NCBI GenBank assembly: GCA_964036665.1
Contig: OZ038531.1
Coordinates: 248,001-312,000 of the forward strand
Length of the DNA stretch: 64,000 nt
Reading direction: 5' to 3'
Source of the DNA: Gordius sp. MW1
Taxonomy: Eukaryota; Nematomorpha; Gordioida; Gordea; Gordiidae
The translations under genes and the position numbers were made by a program. Numbering within the stretch: the first letter of the stretch is position 1; each line of letters begins with the position of its first letter. Positions 1-9,814 of this stretch are shown here, one piece after another. The notes beneath the pieces were generated by a model. It worked only from the letters and a program-made list of their open reading frames with translations, made no database searches and had not been told where the DNA came from.

Positions 1-2
1 AA

Positions 3-1697
3 GAAGATAGTGTGGTTCCTTATTCATTAAATAAACCAATAGTTTTATACACAGATGCATGTGATACAGGACTGGGGGCGGTACTTATGCACGTGGAGCC
101 TGATGGGAAAGAAAAGCCCATAGCGTATGCATCAAGAGTTTTAACCCCGGCAGAAAAAGAATATTCCACTATTGATAAAGAAGCTTTAGGTATCATATAT
201 GCTGTTAATAAATTCCATCAATACCTATATGGGAGAACATTCGTATTGAGAACAGATCATCGACCTTTACAATATATATTTGGTCGCCAGGGACATCATC
301 ACAATTGCAACTTGCGATTACAAAGATGGAGTACAAAATTAATGGCATACGATTTTAAAGTTGAGTATATATCTGGTGATAGGAACCAAATAGCAGATTC
401 ATTATCGCGGTTACCTACCCTTGTAGATGTTAGTGAAGACATTCACATACACATGATTGAAGATTTAGAATTTGATAGGAAGACGTTGGTGGAAGGAACA
501 AGGAGGGATGCAAGATTAAATTCTGTTATTGATATGATCCGTTGCAATTGGAGCAAACCTGCCAACGATGCAACTATTCGTAAGTTATTTTACCCAAAGA
601 AAAATGAATTATCCGTTGAAAATAATTTACTTTACTGGCAAAATCGGTTAGTGATTCCAGAAAATTTAAAGCAAGCTGTGCTCGAGAATCTGCACACCGG
701 ACATCCGGGGATATCGGGCATGATTGACCTAGCAAAATTTTATTGTTGGTGGCCAAATATTAACGATGATATTGAAAACTTTGTTCACAGGTGTCAAAGC
801 TGCCAACAAACTCGACCGAATATGGCCGAATCTCCTTTATATTTATGGCCTACTACGGAGGAGCCAATGGACCGTGTACATATCGATTTGGCTGGTCCAG
901 TTAACCACAAATATTGGCTAGTATTAGTAGATGCGTATTCAAAATGGCCAGAAGTAAGGATTTTAAATTCGCTACATTCAGATGGAATTATCAAGGCGTT
1001 GCGGGAATGGTTTGCACGGTTAGGAGTGCCAAGGGTCATAGTCACGGACAATGGGGGACAATTTACGGGACAAGAATTCGCAATTTTCACAAGAGCAAAC
1101 GGAATTAAACACGTTCGGACATCCCCATATCACCCAAAATCTAATGGCTTATGTGAAAGATTTATTAAGACTTTGAAAATGCGGTTTTACTCTACTTTTA
1201 AGACAAATCGAGATGAAGAAAAGTCGATTGCTCAAGTCTTGATGACTTATAGACTGACTCCCCATAATACTACCAGCGTGTCTCCTAGTGAACTAATGTT
1301 CAAAAGAAGAATAAGGTCCTCCTTGGACCAGCTACGTCGATCAGGTAGAGAGATAACAATAGATAATATGTGGAAGCAGAAATATTATCACGATAGGAAG
1401 GCTTTTTACCGTACCTTTGAGGAAGGAGATAAAGTATGGGTAAAAAATGAAATGGAAAAGGGTTGGCACGCTGGAGTAGTGAATCACAAAAAGAATGATT
1501 GGTCCTACGATGTTTGGGCAGAAGGGCGAGTAAAGCGGAAGCATGCAGACCAGTTAAGAAGAGCATTGGGGAATGTAACGAACTGGATAGGGGGTGATGA
1601 CGAGAGGGAAGTACGAGAACAAGTAACCACGGCAATTAGTCCACGACCGCAGCGACGACGCCAACCTCCAAGAAGATACGATGAAGAATATTATTAA
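3..1697 (+). CDS. Ty3/gypsy pol, C-terminal part (RNase H and integrase)
   Basis: The frame is open from the window edge, so the start lies outside. The visible part begins at the end of the reverse transcriptase with an RNase H domain (TDACDTGLGAVL near the start, then TDHRPLQYIF and a typical ADSLSRLP end). It continues with an integrase zinc-binding HHCC module (HTGHPG, then CQSCQQ at about 796-810) and a DDE core: the first D in HIDLAGP (about 880-900), the second in VTDNGGQF (about 1040-1060), the E in NGLCERF (about 1142-1160). A basic C-terminal tail follows and the stop is at 1695-1697. No stops or frameshifts are seen, so this copy may be fairly young. The general look and the very short LTR suggest the Mag-like part of Ty3/gypsy; that clade call is an inference. 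Confidence 0.93.
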   Translation, partial: EDSVVPYSLNKPIVLYTDACDTGLGAVLMHVEPDGKEKPIAYASRVLTPAEKEYSTIDKEALGIIYAVNKFHQYLYGRTFVLRTDHRPLQYIFGRQGHHHNCNLRLQRWSTKLMAYDFKVEYISGDRNQIADSLSRLPTLVDVSEDIHIHMIEDLEFDRKTLVEGTRRDARLNSVIDMIRCNWSKPANDATIRKLFYPKKNELSVENNLLYWQNRLVIPENLKQAVLENLHTGHPGISGMIDLAKFYCWWPNINDDIENFVHRCQSCQQTRPNMAESPLYLWPTTEEPMDRVHIDLAGPVNHKYWLVLVDAYSKWPEVRILNSLHSDGIIKALREWFARLGVPRVIVTDNGGQFTGQEFAIFTRANGIKHVRTSPYHPKSNGLCERFIKTLKMRFYSTFKTNRDEEKSIAQVLMTYRLTPHNTTSVSPSELMFKRRIRSSLDQLRRSGREITIDNMWKQKYYHDRKAFYRTFEEGDKVWVKNEMEKGWHAGVVNHKKNDWSYDVWAEGRVKRKHADQLRRALGNVTNWIGGDDEREVREQVTTAISPRPQRRRQPPRRYDEEYY

Positions 1698-1700
1698 CTT

Positions 1701-1817
1701 AGGGGGGACTATTGTAATATATTGTTAAGCGTTCCTTGTGTATATATTTTATGTTACATATGTTTATTATTACTATTGTCCGGTTGTTATAATTCCATAT
1801 CGTAAATAAATACTACA
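1701..1817 (+). mobile_element. Polypurine tract and short 3' LTR of the gypsy element
   Basis: Directly after the pol stop comes AGGGGGGACT (1701-1710), a polypurine tract, then TGTAATATATTG from 1713, which is the probable LTR start. An AATAAA lies near 1805 and the segment ends ..TACTACA at 1817, so an LTR of about 105 bp with TG/CA ends is proposed. The first 45 nt or so recur inverted at 16165-16222, and the same TGTAATATAT start is used by the gypsy element at 30418-34426. The right end is inferred because the 5' LTR is outside the window. Confidence 0.65.
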
Positions 1818-1970
1818 GTTTCTTATTGCTTAAAAATAATAAACTGCAGCTGACATATTTGAGTGTTGTTTTTTTAGAGATTCAATAAATTTCCTAATAG
1901 GTTTGCTGAATTTGGCTCAATTTAAATAAACTGTATTTTTTAAGATAGCATGTTATAAAAAATTAGATTT

Positions 1971-2174
1971 GAAAATGCTTTTGACATTTTTATACGTGCA
2001 TTTTATAAAAAATGAAATAGAAGATTGTTGGTAACTATCTTGAGTAACTTTTAGATTATAACATCAGGTAAAAATATTGGAAATGCTTTTGACATTTTTA
2101 TATGTGCCTTTTATAAAAAATGAAATAGAAGATTGTTGGTAACTATCTTGAGTAACTTTTAGATTATAACATCA
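1971..2174. repeat. Tandem duplication, 2 x about 96 bp
   Basis: The block at 1971-2066 is repeated almost exactly at 2079-2174, differing at only a few bases, with a 12-nt linker. A decayed partial third copy (TTGTTGGTAACTAT) is near 2210. No coding potential is seen. The rest of 1818-2670 is AT-rich sequence in which I recognise nothing, apart from one TTGCATAGCAATTAA palindrome near 2484. Confidence 0.85.
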
Positions 2175-2671
2175 TTTAAAAAATAAGTTTTGAAAATAGA
2201 ATTAATAAATTGTTGGTAACTATATGCACAAAGCTTTTCACTTTTAGAACATACAGGATTCTGATACTACCAATTAACTCTTAAAATAAGAAAACAGCAC
2301 TTATATTATGTGACTCTTAATGATATATGTATAAATGTATTCAGATTTTTACAAACTAATATTTAAGGATTTGTCAGAATATGTATGCAAAATTGTAAAT
2401 TTAATTGTTATACTAATGATTTCTAATAAAAATCATATTATAAATTTGATAAAATACTTAAATGGTCATTCTTATTAATATAAATTGCATAGCAATTAAT
2501 AATTGTAAATCTCCCTGAATCACAAATAGTATTAATATGTTGAATATAACACTGCTAACAACAATAATATGAGCAACAACACAAGGTTTATTGTATTACA
2601 CGGATAACAAATAAGGTTTTCAACCTCATTAAAAAAACCTATTAGATGTATGTTGTAAATCTTAAATACAA

Positions 2672-3030
2672 TGGTTAATCAACTATTTATTGATATTTTA
2701 GTAAAATAGACAAATATGTTGAACATTTGAATGGTTGATGTATTTGAATCAACTATTGATTGATGTTTTAGTAAATGAGACAAATATGTTGAACCTTTGA
2801 ATGGTTGATGTATTTTTCCCACCTCTTTTGCAACTGATCTAAGAAAATAATTCAAAATTATTTATCTAGGAAATTAGTTAATATATCTATTTATCATACC
2901 TTTTTATTGCCACAAAATGTTGAATTAATGAACAAATCTTGTTTGAAGAGATTAAAAATTCAAAATTATTTATCTAGGAAAATAGTTAATACATCTATTT
3001 ATCATACCTTTATATTGCCACAAAATGTTG
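2672..3030. repeat. Two further local tandem duplications
   Basis: A unit of about 70 bp containing AGACAAATATGTTGAAC and GAATGGTTGATGTATTT occurs twice in 2672-2815. A different unit of about 75 bp (TTATCTAGGAAA.. to ..TTGCCACAAAATGTTG) occurs at 2849-2923 and again at 2957-3030. These lie just upstream of the NELF-E gene. They may be decayed transposon sequence. The open frame across the second pair is short and not recognisable as a protein. Confidence 0.75.
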
Positions 3031-3206
3031 TCTTACCATATGGATTAGAACAAGCAAAAATGGCGAATTTAAAAAAATTTGTAAACAATAACACACAAAT
3101 TAACGAACGCGATGATTGCGCTCGGGAATGGAACGTTTATGAAATGCATTTTACGTTTTGTTATTTATCACTCTGAATCGAGAATACATAGCCTAGGCCT
3201 TTTAAA

Positions 3207-4566
3207 ATGGACATTTTTTCGGGTCTTGATTCAACATTTTCTGAAGAGGAAAAAGTTCTACACGAAAAATATGCGTTGATAAAAAAAACTGTATAGTACT
3301 AAATTTTTTTGGTAAATTTTGCTTTTAGCTAAAGTTATTAGAGCATCATGATAACAAAGAGAAATTAAATTTTGTATCACCAAGCCAAGATGCTTCAAGT
3401 AATATTTTTACAATATTTTAACAACTATCTAATAGATTCAGAAGCAATAGAAGACGCTAAAAGAGCTGCAACTAATTTAGTCAAATCAGGAATTATTGAT
3501 CTTAAATCAAATATCAAAGAAAATCAAGGCTTTAAACGATCCCATAATTTGAAGAGAAAGGTTAGCCATGTTATTGAGGACATAAAGGAAAAGACAACTA
3601 TTCTTAACACACCCAACATCACACAGCCTAAAGTATTTTATATTTAAAAAAAGTTAAGTTAGTTAAGAAGCTATCTGATTTGAATTATAAAATTCCCTTG
3701 ACATCAAATGATGAAAAGCTAAGAAATGACATATCCTCTGAGCTGCTTAATTTAGAAAACATATCAAGCAAAAAGGAATTTATTGATTCACTCAATCTTA
3801 AAGCACCATTGCAGAACCCATCAAATTATATACCTAAAAGAAAGAACATCTTTCCACCAAATAATACAATTTATATAACTTCTAGAAAAGGAAAATTAAC
3901 TCAAAATATATTGGACAAATTTAATAAATATGGCAAAATTATCAGGCAAAATTTTCAACCCGATAATAATCGAGCATTTATTACACTTGAATCAATCCAA
4001 ATTGCAGAAACAGCTATTAAAGAAGTTTATTACTTAATTTATATATATATAGTATATGTTAGATGAATGGTCTAAATTTGGAAGACAATATGCAACTTAT
4101 TGTTTCATATGCTCGGCATAATAGCATCAACACATCTGTTAATACCCAAAAGAATAATATAAAATTGAAAAATTCAGACTATGACTTAGATAAGAGCAAT
4201 CCTCAGATCAATAGTGACATTGCTATTGATACCATACCAACTGATAATGCAGAAACTGTTTCCTATAAAGGTAAAAAGTTCACCAATCTCTGGTCTTTTT
4301 CTTCCATCGACGAAGAGCCTAATCAAAAACAGCACAAAACATGGCAAAGTAACGATGAATATTCACTTGACTCTGTAAAAGCTAAAGACAATAACCCACC
4401 TCAACATGTCACCTTATTCGGAGAAGCTGAAAACGCTACCAATGATTATGCAAAGAACTTAACTCAAAACTCTGCACCAAGCAAACCTTATAACAAAGGC
4501 CCAAATCCTCAACAAGCACGCTCTTTAGTCACTTATGCAGAAGAAGATTTATTTGATAGCGATTGA
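3207..4566 (+). CDS. NELFE: Negative elongation factor E (NELF-E), 5 exons
   Basis: NELF-E is the RNA-binding subunit of the NELF complex, which holds RNA polymerase II in promoter-proximal pausing in the nucleus. Exons by GT-AG splicing with frame kept: 3207-3290, 3329-3398, 3436-3632, 3671-4024, 4063-4566. The introns are 38, 37, 38 and 38 nt. The product is 402 aa. The N-terminus has the family pattern (GL..SEEEKVLHEKY, residues 6-22). Then comes a conserved block with LVKSGIIDLKS and GFKRSHNL (about residues 47-75). A single RRM follows at about 182-255, with RNP2-like IYITSR, RNP1-like NRAFITL and the exon 4/5 junction at IKE/MNG, ending in LIVSYARHN. The C-terminal tail RSLVTYAEEDLFDSD resembles the acidic end of NELF-E. 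The N-terminal family match decides the start. It lies 27 nt upstream of PSTK in the same frame. Confidence 0.93.
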
Positions 4567-4593
4567 AGTACATTATATCTACACATAAACTAC
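4564..4593 (+). other. NELF-E/PSTK junction: in-frame TGA and 27-nt spacer
   Basis: NELF-E ends ..GATTGA and PSTK starts at 4594, exactly ten codons after the TGA in the same frame, with no other stop between. The spacer holds one AG (4567-4568), directly after the stop. This could serve as a trans-splice acceptor if the organism makes operons. There is no room for a separate promoter and no poly(A) signal. Confidence 0.8.
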
Positions 4594-5643
4594 ATGCATC
4601 TGACTTTAATTGTTATGTGCGGTATTCCTGGTAGCGGGAAAACTACTTTAGCTAACCAAATTAAAAATTCAATGTCCTCCCACGTTTTAAATAATGATAT
4701 TATTGTCCTTCTATCTTATGACGAACTTATACCTAGATATTTTTCTCAACAATCAGAGGCTGAATCCAGGTCTAAAATTTTTAGACAAACAATTTTCCAA
4801 TGTCTTACAACGCTACTCTCTCATCCGAAAGAAGTCATAAACTATTATAAGGGGTTCAAACTTGATGACCAGTCTGACAATATAGAATTGACTAAATTTA
4901 GAATTTTTAAGGCCTTCCCACATAATCTACAACGATGCGATTGTTTGTACATTATCCTAGACGATAATATGTACTATCGAAGCATGAGGGAAGAATGCCT
5001 CAAATTTGCTTCGAACTTCGCAGATTCTTGCCTCGCAATCATTTATTTAAATTGCCCCCTGAGCTTGGCACTGACCAGGAATACTCAAAGAGCGATGGGA
5101 GAACGGGTGTCCGATGCAACGGTCACAAAAATGTGGAAAATATTGGAGCACGCGAAAGGAGAAACTTCTTCGCTGACAAATATAATGGACACGCTTACTT
5201 TTACATACGAGGTAGGAGGAGAGGTGGAGGGTGGTGGGCAGGAACAATATGCCTCCTGCCTAAGTTTCATAGCACGAGTCCCCTTGCTAAAAACTCTTTA
5301 CGACCCTAAGGCGATAGAGACTGCCTTTTCAAGCGAAACCGTAGCGCGACAACGAGATTCCCAACTAAATTTGGGTAGCGTTTGTCATAGGGCCGACTTA
5401 ATCATGCGGCACGTGATCAGTAAACGGATGCGAGAAAAAGATTCGGCCCCCCCTATCGAGGTCTTGATTCGAGTTAGAAAGGAGATTCTTCTCGAAATTA
5501 AGACGGACCCAACGTCTTGGACACTTGGTTGCGATGGAGGTGGGGCGAGACCCGTTTACCGCCTGAATCAAGAAACTAAGGAGCCTCTCTTATGCTTGGA
5601 ACGATATTTTATAACAAAGTGTCGTTTAGCCGATTCAAACTGA
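4594..5643 (+). CDS. PSTK: L-seryl-tRNA(Sec) kinase (PSTK), single exon
   Basis: PSTK phosphorylates Ser-tRNA(Sec) to O-phosphoseryl-tRNA(Sec), the step before selenocysteine formation by SepSecS. The 349-aa frame has a P-loop (GIPGSGKT, residues 10-17), a SYDELIP motif (41-47), the LDDNMYYRSMR segment (122-132) and CPLSLALTRNTQR (154-166). These correspond in order to the family's kinase motifs, and the length is normal for the family. The ATG at 4594 puts the P-loop 9 residues from the start, as is usual. Upstream the frame is open for nine codons back to the NELF-E stop TGA (4564-4566). The 5' third is AT-rich like the neighbours. From about 4900 the GC content rises clearly, which is odd for this region. 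No internal intron is needed. Confidence 0.93.
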   Translation: MHLTLIVMCGIPGSGKTTLANQIKNSMSSHVLNNDIIVLLSYDELIPRYFSQQSEAESRSKIFRQTIFQCLTTLLSHPKEVINYYKGFKLDDQSDNIELTKFRIFKAFPHNLQRCDCLYIILDDNMYYRSMREECLKFASNFADSCLAIIYLNCPLSLALTRNTQRAMGERVSDATVTKMWKILEHAKGETSSLTNIMDTLTFTYEVGGEVEGGGQEQYASCLSFIARVPLLKTLYDPKAIETAFSSETVARQRDSQLNLGSVCHRADLIMRHVISKRMREKDSAPPIEVLIRVRKEILLEIKTDPTSWTLGCDGGGARPVYRLNQETKEPLLCLERYFITKCRLADSN

Positions 5644-5958
5644 TTAGGAACAAAACTTCGTTACTTACATATCGCTACATATTTATTATTTCTTCCTCTC
5701 GATTTTATAGACAACGCCTTAATAATTCCATACCTTTTAATCATTACTTTGATGGATTTTATAATAGCTACCCATTTCAAAAATTTTATTTATATAACTT
5801 GGGTACATAAGCGACAAAAAAGGATATTTACTGAAACATACATTATAGGATAACATTGAGGCTGAATAATGGGTAATTTGAATGAGTGTTGCAATGATAT
5901 CTCATGTAGTTGGCCTAGAATAAAAGTAAAAATAATATACAGCAAAATTTAACATGAT
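5644..5958. other. Shared convergent 3' region of PSTK and eIF3g
   Basis: This 315-nt AT-rich interval separates two converging genes. An AATAAA lies near 5919 on the plus strand, and a minus-strand AATAAA equivalent is near 5785, so the 3' UTRs probably overlap. I looked for a SECIS-like element (ATGA..AA..GA in a stem) after PSTK and saw none that was convincing by eye. Confidence 0.5.
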
Positions 5959-8900
5959 TTACTTTGCCCATTCGACTTTCAAAATCATGTTATCATATCC
6001 GTGATTATTCAAAAATCTGATTGATTTGTGAGCGCTATCCCTCATTCTGAAAGCAACGTAAGCTATACCCTAAATCAAAAAATAATATAAAAATACATTG
6101 TATAACTCTGAATTTATTTATATTAAAATAATTGCTTCTATTAAAACAAATTGACAAGTGTGCTAAATTTTATAGGATGCGGTTGAAATATTTGGGTCAG
6201 GTCTGGTTTGAGTTAAAGAAAAAATTTAGGTCTGGTATGGTGATAATGAAAAAGAAATTATGAAGGAGCTTGTTTGGATTATTAAAAAAAAGGTATGTCA
6301 TTACAATGCACAGCAAGCAATCATACTTTAGATTTTTTGGTTTGCTTATCTTTTAGGATAGTCACACGAGCTATGTCACCAAATTGACCAAAAAGATCAA
6401 ACAAATCTTTTTCCAGGCATATGGCAGATAAATTGGTAACTTTAACTGTGCACTCATCTAAATAAAGATCATGGAAGTAAAAGTTAAATTTGAGGCTGTT
6501 ATATATTATACTAGCTAACCCGGCAAACGTTGTTTTGCCATATTAAAAAAAATTAAAAAATTTAAATAAGAAAATTTAAAACTACCAAAATTTTTTTTTA
6601 AAAACTCAACTATACGAAAAATAACAATAATTGATATTTTTAAAGGTGGTTAAAAACACAAAATTTTACCTCAATAATGTTCGAATTTAAATTTTCACGA
6701 AGCAAATTTTTTTAAGTCAAATTTACCTATAATCAAAAAAAAAATATCGCGCCTGGCCTTTATGATAAAATATAAACAAAAGGCGGATACGGATACGCAT
6801 ATAGTTTATTTAACGAAAAATCAAACGTTGTTTTGCCATTTACCCGAGTGTATTAGCAGAATATATATCATGGGCGTACCCAGGTTTTGAATTAGGGGGG
6901 GAACAGATTATTAAAAAATTTTGCTTGACTATCCAAAAATTTCCTGCGACCGTAATTTAAATTTGGGGGGGGGGCAAAATATACTCTTTTTTTTAATTTT
7001 TAAGGGTATTTATATTGAAATTTGATCTTTTTTTAATTAGGGAGGGGGGCAGCCGCGCCCTCTGCCCCCTGGCTAATTAGGGGGGGGGGGGGCATATAGA
7101 TAAATTTCAATAGATTAGGAATATATCAAATATAATTGGTAAGTGTTTATTATGCAAAAAATTTTAAACAAATAGTTAAAGAGGGTCCAAGGCCCAGGCC
7201 CACCCAAGAGAGAAAACCTGGCTCCATGCCCCCCCCCCCAAGGAAAAAATCTTTGGCCCCCTGGCCCTTCAAGCAATTTTTTTTTATTTTTATGTAATTA
7301 AGAAACAATATCATAATCATGGGCGTAGCCAGGGGGGAGGCTGCCCCCCCCCCTAATTAGCCAGGGGGAAGCAAGGGGCGCGGCTGCCCCCTTCCTAATT
7401 TAAAAAAAGAAGGATTTCAATACAAAAACCCTTAAAAATTAAAAAAATTATGTTTTACCCCCCCCCCCCCCTTAATTAGCCAGGCGGGGGCAGGGGGCGC
7501 GACTACCCCCCCCCCCCCCTATTTGAACTTAACTCAAAATAATACAGATGCGTATTAGCGATTTACACATAAATATAAATTATTTAGGTAAAATGAAATT
7601 TAAATTACGGTCGCAGGAAAATTTTTGGATAGTCGAGACTTTTTTTTTATTTTTTTTTGCTCTCAGGAAAATTTTTGGGTAGTCAAGACCTTTTTATTTA
7701 ATCTGCCCCCCTCCCCTAATTCAAAACCTGGGTACGCCCATGGATATATCAACATTTATTGGCACTTTGTTAAAAGTATTTTCATTTTTCTTCTTATTTA
7801 ACGTGCAAAAAATTACAAAATGAGATTTTTTAATTTATTTAGCCACGCAGGAGGGGGGGACACGACTGTCCTATAATAATAAAATTAATAATAATTGACG
7901 TGAAAAATAAGCAAAAAATGGCTTTGATATGTTTCAAAGTGCGTAAAAAGTTTTCATTTTCCTCAACACATGCCTACTGCATTTATCACACTACCTACAC
8001 TACACGATAGATATTAGATAGGCAGTACGTGATGAGGGCGTTTGATTGACGTTCGATACAACGTCAAAACGCATAAAACAAAATATCTCGAAAACTACTG
8101 GACCGATTAAGCTGGAACATAACTTAAAACACGCTCCGGAGTGTGGGGAATAAAGTGTGAAATTTTGAGCCAAATCGGTCTGGTAGTTTTCCAAAATTGG
8201 TGGCGGCATACACACATACATAGTTTCATTTTTATATATAAGATAAACCCCTAATTGAGTTTCTAAAAGGCAGTTAATAAATTCCATACTTTTATAAACA
8301 CAACTTGTTTTTACGAAGTAGATGCAAAATGTTTAAAAACTCATTATTTTAAGTTTGCAATTTGACATATCTTAGGATTACGTGAATAAGATCATATGGT
8401 TTACCCACAACAAATACAAAAATGTTTCATTTAAGTTTGATAAGACTCTTATTATAGATTTAAAAAACAAACTCAGCATTTACATGCAATTTAACTCAAC
8501 ATTAGAGTTGTTAAATTGCTAACTTTCTTCAACTCCAGCTACCATCTGTTCGAGTTTCTGCTCGGCCCTTGAGCATTTTTTATATGCTACTGTTCTGCCT
8601 AGTGCACCGAACAGCGAGCACATATTGTGCTAACGCGTATATTAAGCAACTCAGTATAGGTGCTCGCGTCTGGAGTTAGAAGAAAGTTAGCAATTTAACA
8701 ACTCTACTCAACATTATTTAATTTTTCAAATAAATGAGAGATGTAAAAATATTTGAAAAGTAGACTTAAAAAATGCTTAAATTAATGTAATTTAAAAATA
8801 AAATGTTATAAGGAAATGATAAATACCTCTTTGTTTGTTCAAGTTATAAGAAGCAAAATCTGTTGGCCCACCAGCTCCCATTGTACCTCCTCTTTTCAAA

Positions 8901-9720
8901 TGCGGAGGAACATATTTACTTTCAGTGGCAGTACCACTACCAGTTTTTGATTCAGGCCCATTTGGAAGTCTATTTCCCATTTGTCCACTTGGAGCGAGCA
9001 TAAATGGCATTGAAGCACCATCAATTCCTTAAGATGTGATAAAAAGAAATAATGTATAATTATAAAAATAAGCATTTAAAAGGCATTCTTGTTTACTATC
9101 TCGAAAAGTGCATTCAGATGTGAAGTGATCCCCTTGACACAACCTACAAGTGATTTTAGAAAGTGGTTTAAACAGTTTTTCTTCTGCTTTCTGTTTGTCC
9201 TCTTCCTAGATAATAATGATAAATGAAATTTTAAAATAAATTAAATACCCCCTTGGTGCTAATAAATTCCATAAATATTTCTTCTCCTAAACCTGTTGTA
9301 GATGCATTAGGCCCTTGTATATCATTATTGGAGTCACCAAATTTCTTCCATAGCTATTTTTATAAAATATATATAATATATAAACTGCATAATTAAAGCA
9401 TGTGGGCCAGCTTACTTTTCTTGCAGCAATTATTTTTGGAACTTTCTTTTTTTCTATTTTATATTTTCTTATAATCTAAATCAAAATTAAGTAAATATTT
9501 AGCATGTAAAAACTTTAGTTTTTGCTCCATCCTCTACAACAATTTCGGTCACAATTTTAATGTTACCTTTATACTCAATATTAATGTTCCCTCCTTTCAC
9601 CTCTATCAATTAATCTAAATTTTGGCCAAATATAGTTTACTTTCTTCTTCTTCAAATTGTTCGGCCCAATTTTTGCTAAATTTGTCTTACAAATTATAAA
9701 TTAGTAACTTACGAATTCAT
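5959..9720 (-). CDS. EIF3G: Translation initiation factor eIF3 subunit G, 9 exons
   Basis: eIF3g is the RRM subunit of the eIF3 complex in the cytoplasm, active in scanning and reinitiation. Minus-strand exons: 9720-9713, 9675-9641, 9602-9514, 9475-9416, 9353-9249, 9205-9097, 9027-8827, 6457-6327, 6069-5959. Phases match throughout and give 282 aa. Landmarks: N-terminal NWAEQFEEEE (like SWADQVEEE); GNIKIVTE then KYKIEKKKVPKIIAARKLWKKFG; GPNAS and FMEFIST; a CCHC knuckle CRLCQGDHFTSEC (C119, C122, H126, C131); KYVPPHLKR (173-181); a C-terminal RRM from about 204 with KVTNLS and GIAYVAFR, ending GYDNMILKVEWAK-stop. The first exon is only 8 nt; its splice is supported by frame and family match. 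Introns from the 5' end are 37, 38, 38, 62, 43, 69, 2369 and 257 nt. The 2369-nt intron is filled with transposons. The gene converges on PSTK. Confidence 0.93.
6511..8243 (-). mobile_element. Non-autonomous Helitron in eIF3g intron 7
   Basis: Read on the minus strand, the element starts with TC (TCTTATATATAAAAATGAAA) and ends with a hairpin (GGCAAA/TTTGCC) about 10 nt before a terminal CTAG, followed by a host T. These are canonical Helitron ends. The 5' end carries a short (TATG)n run and a conserved TCGGT/AGTTTTC block. The ends match the copies at 36811-38703 and 60732-62810. No protein is visible. The interior holds the MITE compound at 6868-7742. Confidence 0.85.
6868..7742. repeat. Compound MITE with ATGGGCGTA-CC termini and G/C homopolymers
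   Basis: Left end ATGGGCGTACCCAGG near 6870 and right end CCTGGGTACGCCCAT near 7726-7741 form inverted termini. Flanks TATATATC and GATATATC match at 7 of 8, suggesting an 8-bp target duplication. A second head (ATGGGCGTAGCCAGG) at about 7319 shows a nested or rearranged copy. The inside is rich in G(8-12) and C(8-12) runs and repeats of GCCAGGGGG..GCAGGGGGCGCG. A related segment is at 58860-58925. Confidence 0.65.
8504..8705. mobile_element. 202-bp palindromic MITE, 10-bp target duplication (MULE-like)
   Basis: Inverted termini of about 36 bp begin AGAGTTGTTAAATTGCTAAC and end with the complement. The flanks are identical 10-mers, ACTCAACATT (8494-8503 and 8706-8715). A 9-11 bp duplication fits Mutator-like elements best. 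It lies in eIF3g intron 7 and carries no coding sequence. Confidence 0.85.
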
Positions 9721-9814
9721 TTATCAAAACAATCTCAAATGAACAAACTGAATAAATGTCAAATTGTAACGTGTGTGAAATTTATATCGCTTTTAGACAG
9801 TCAATGTCATAGAC

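Noticed and set aside
4564..4566. Selenocysteine recoding of the NELF-E stop as a settled annotation
   Set aside because: No SECIS-like structure was seen downstream and the NELF-E C-terminus ends normally, so it is only reported as a hypothesis.
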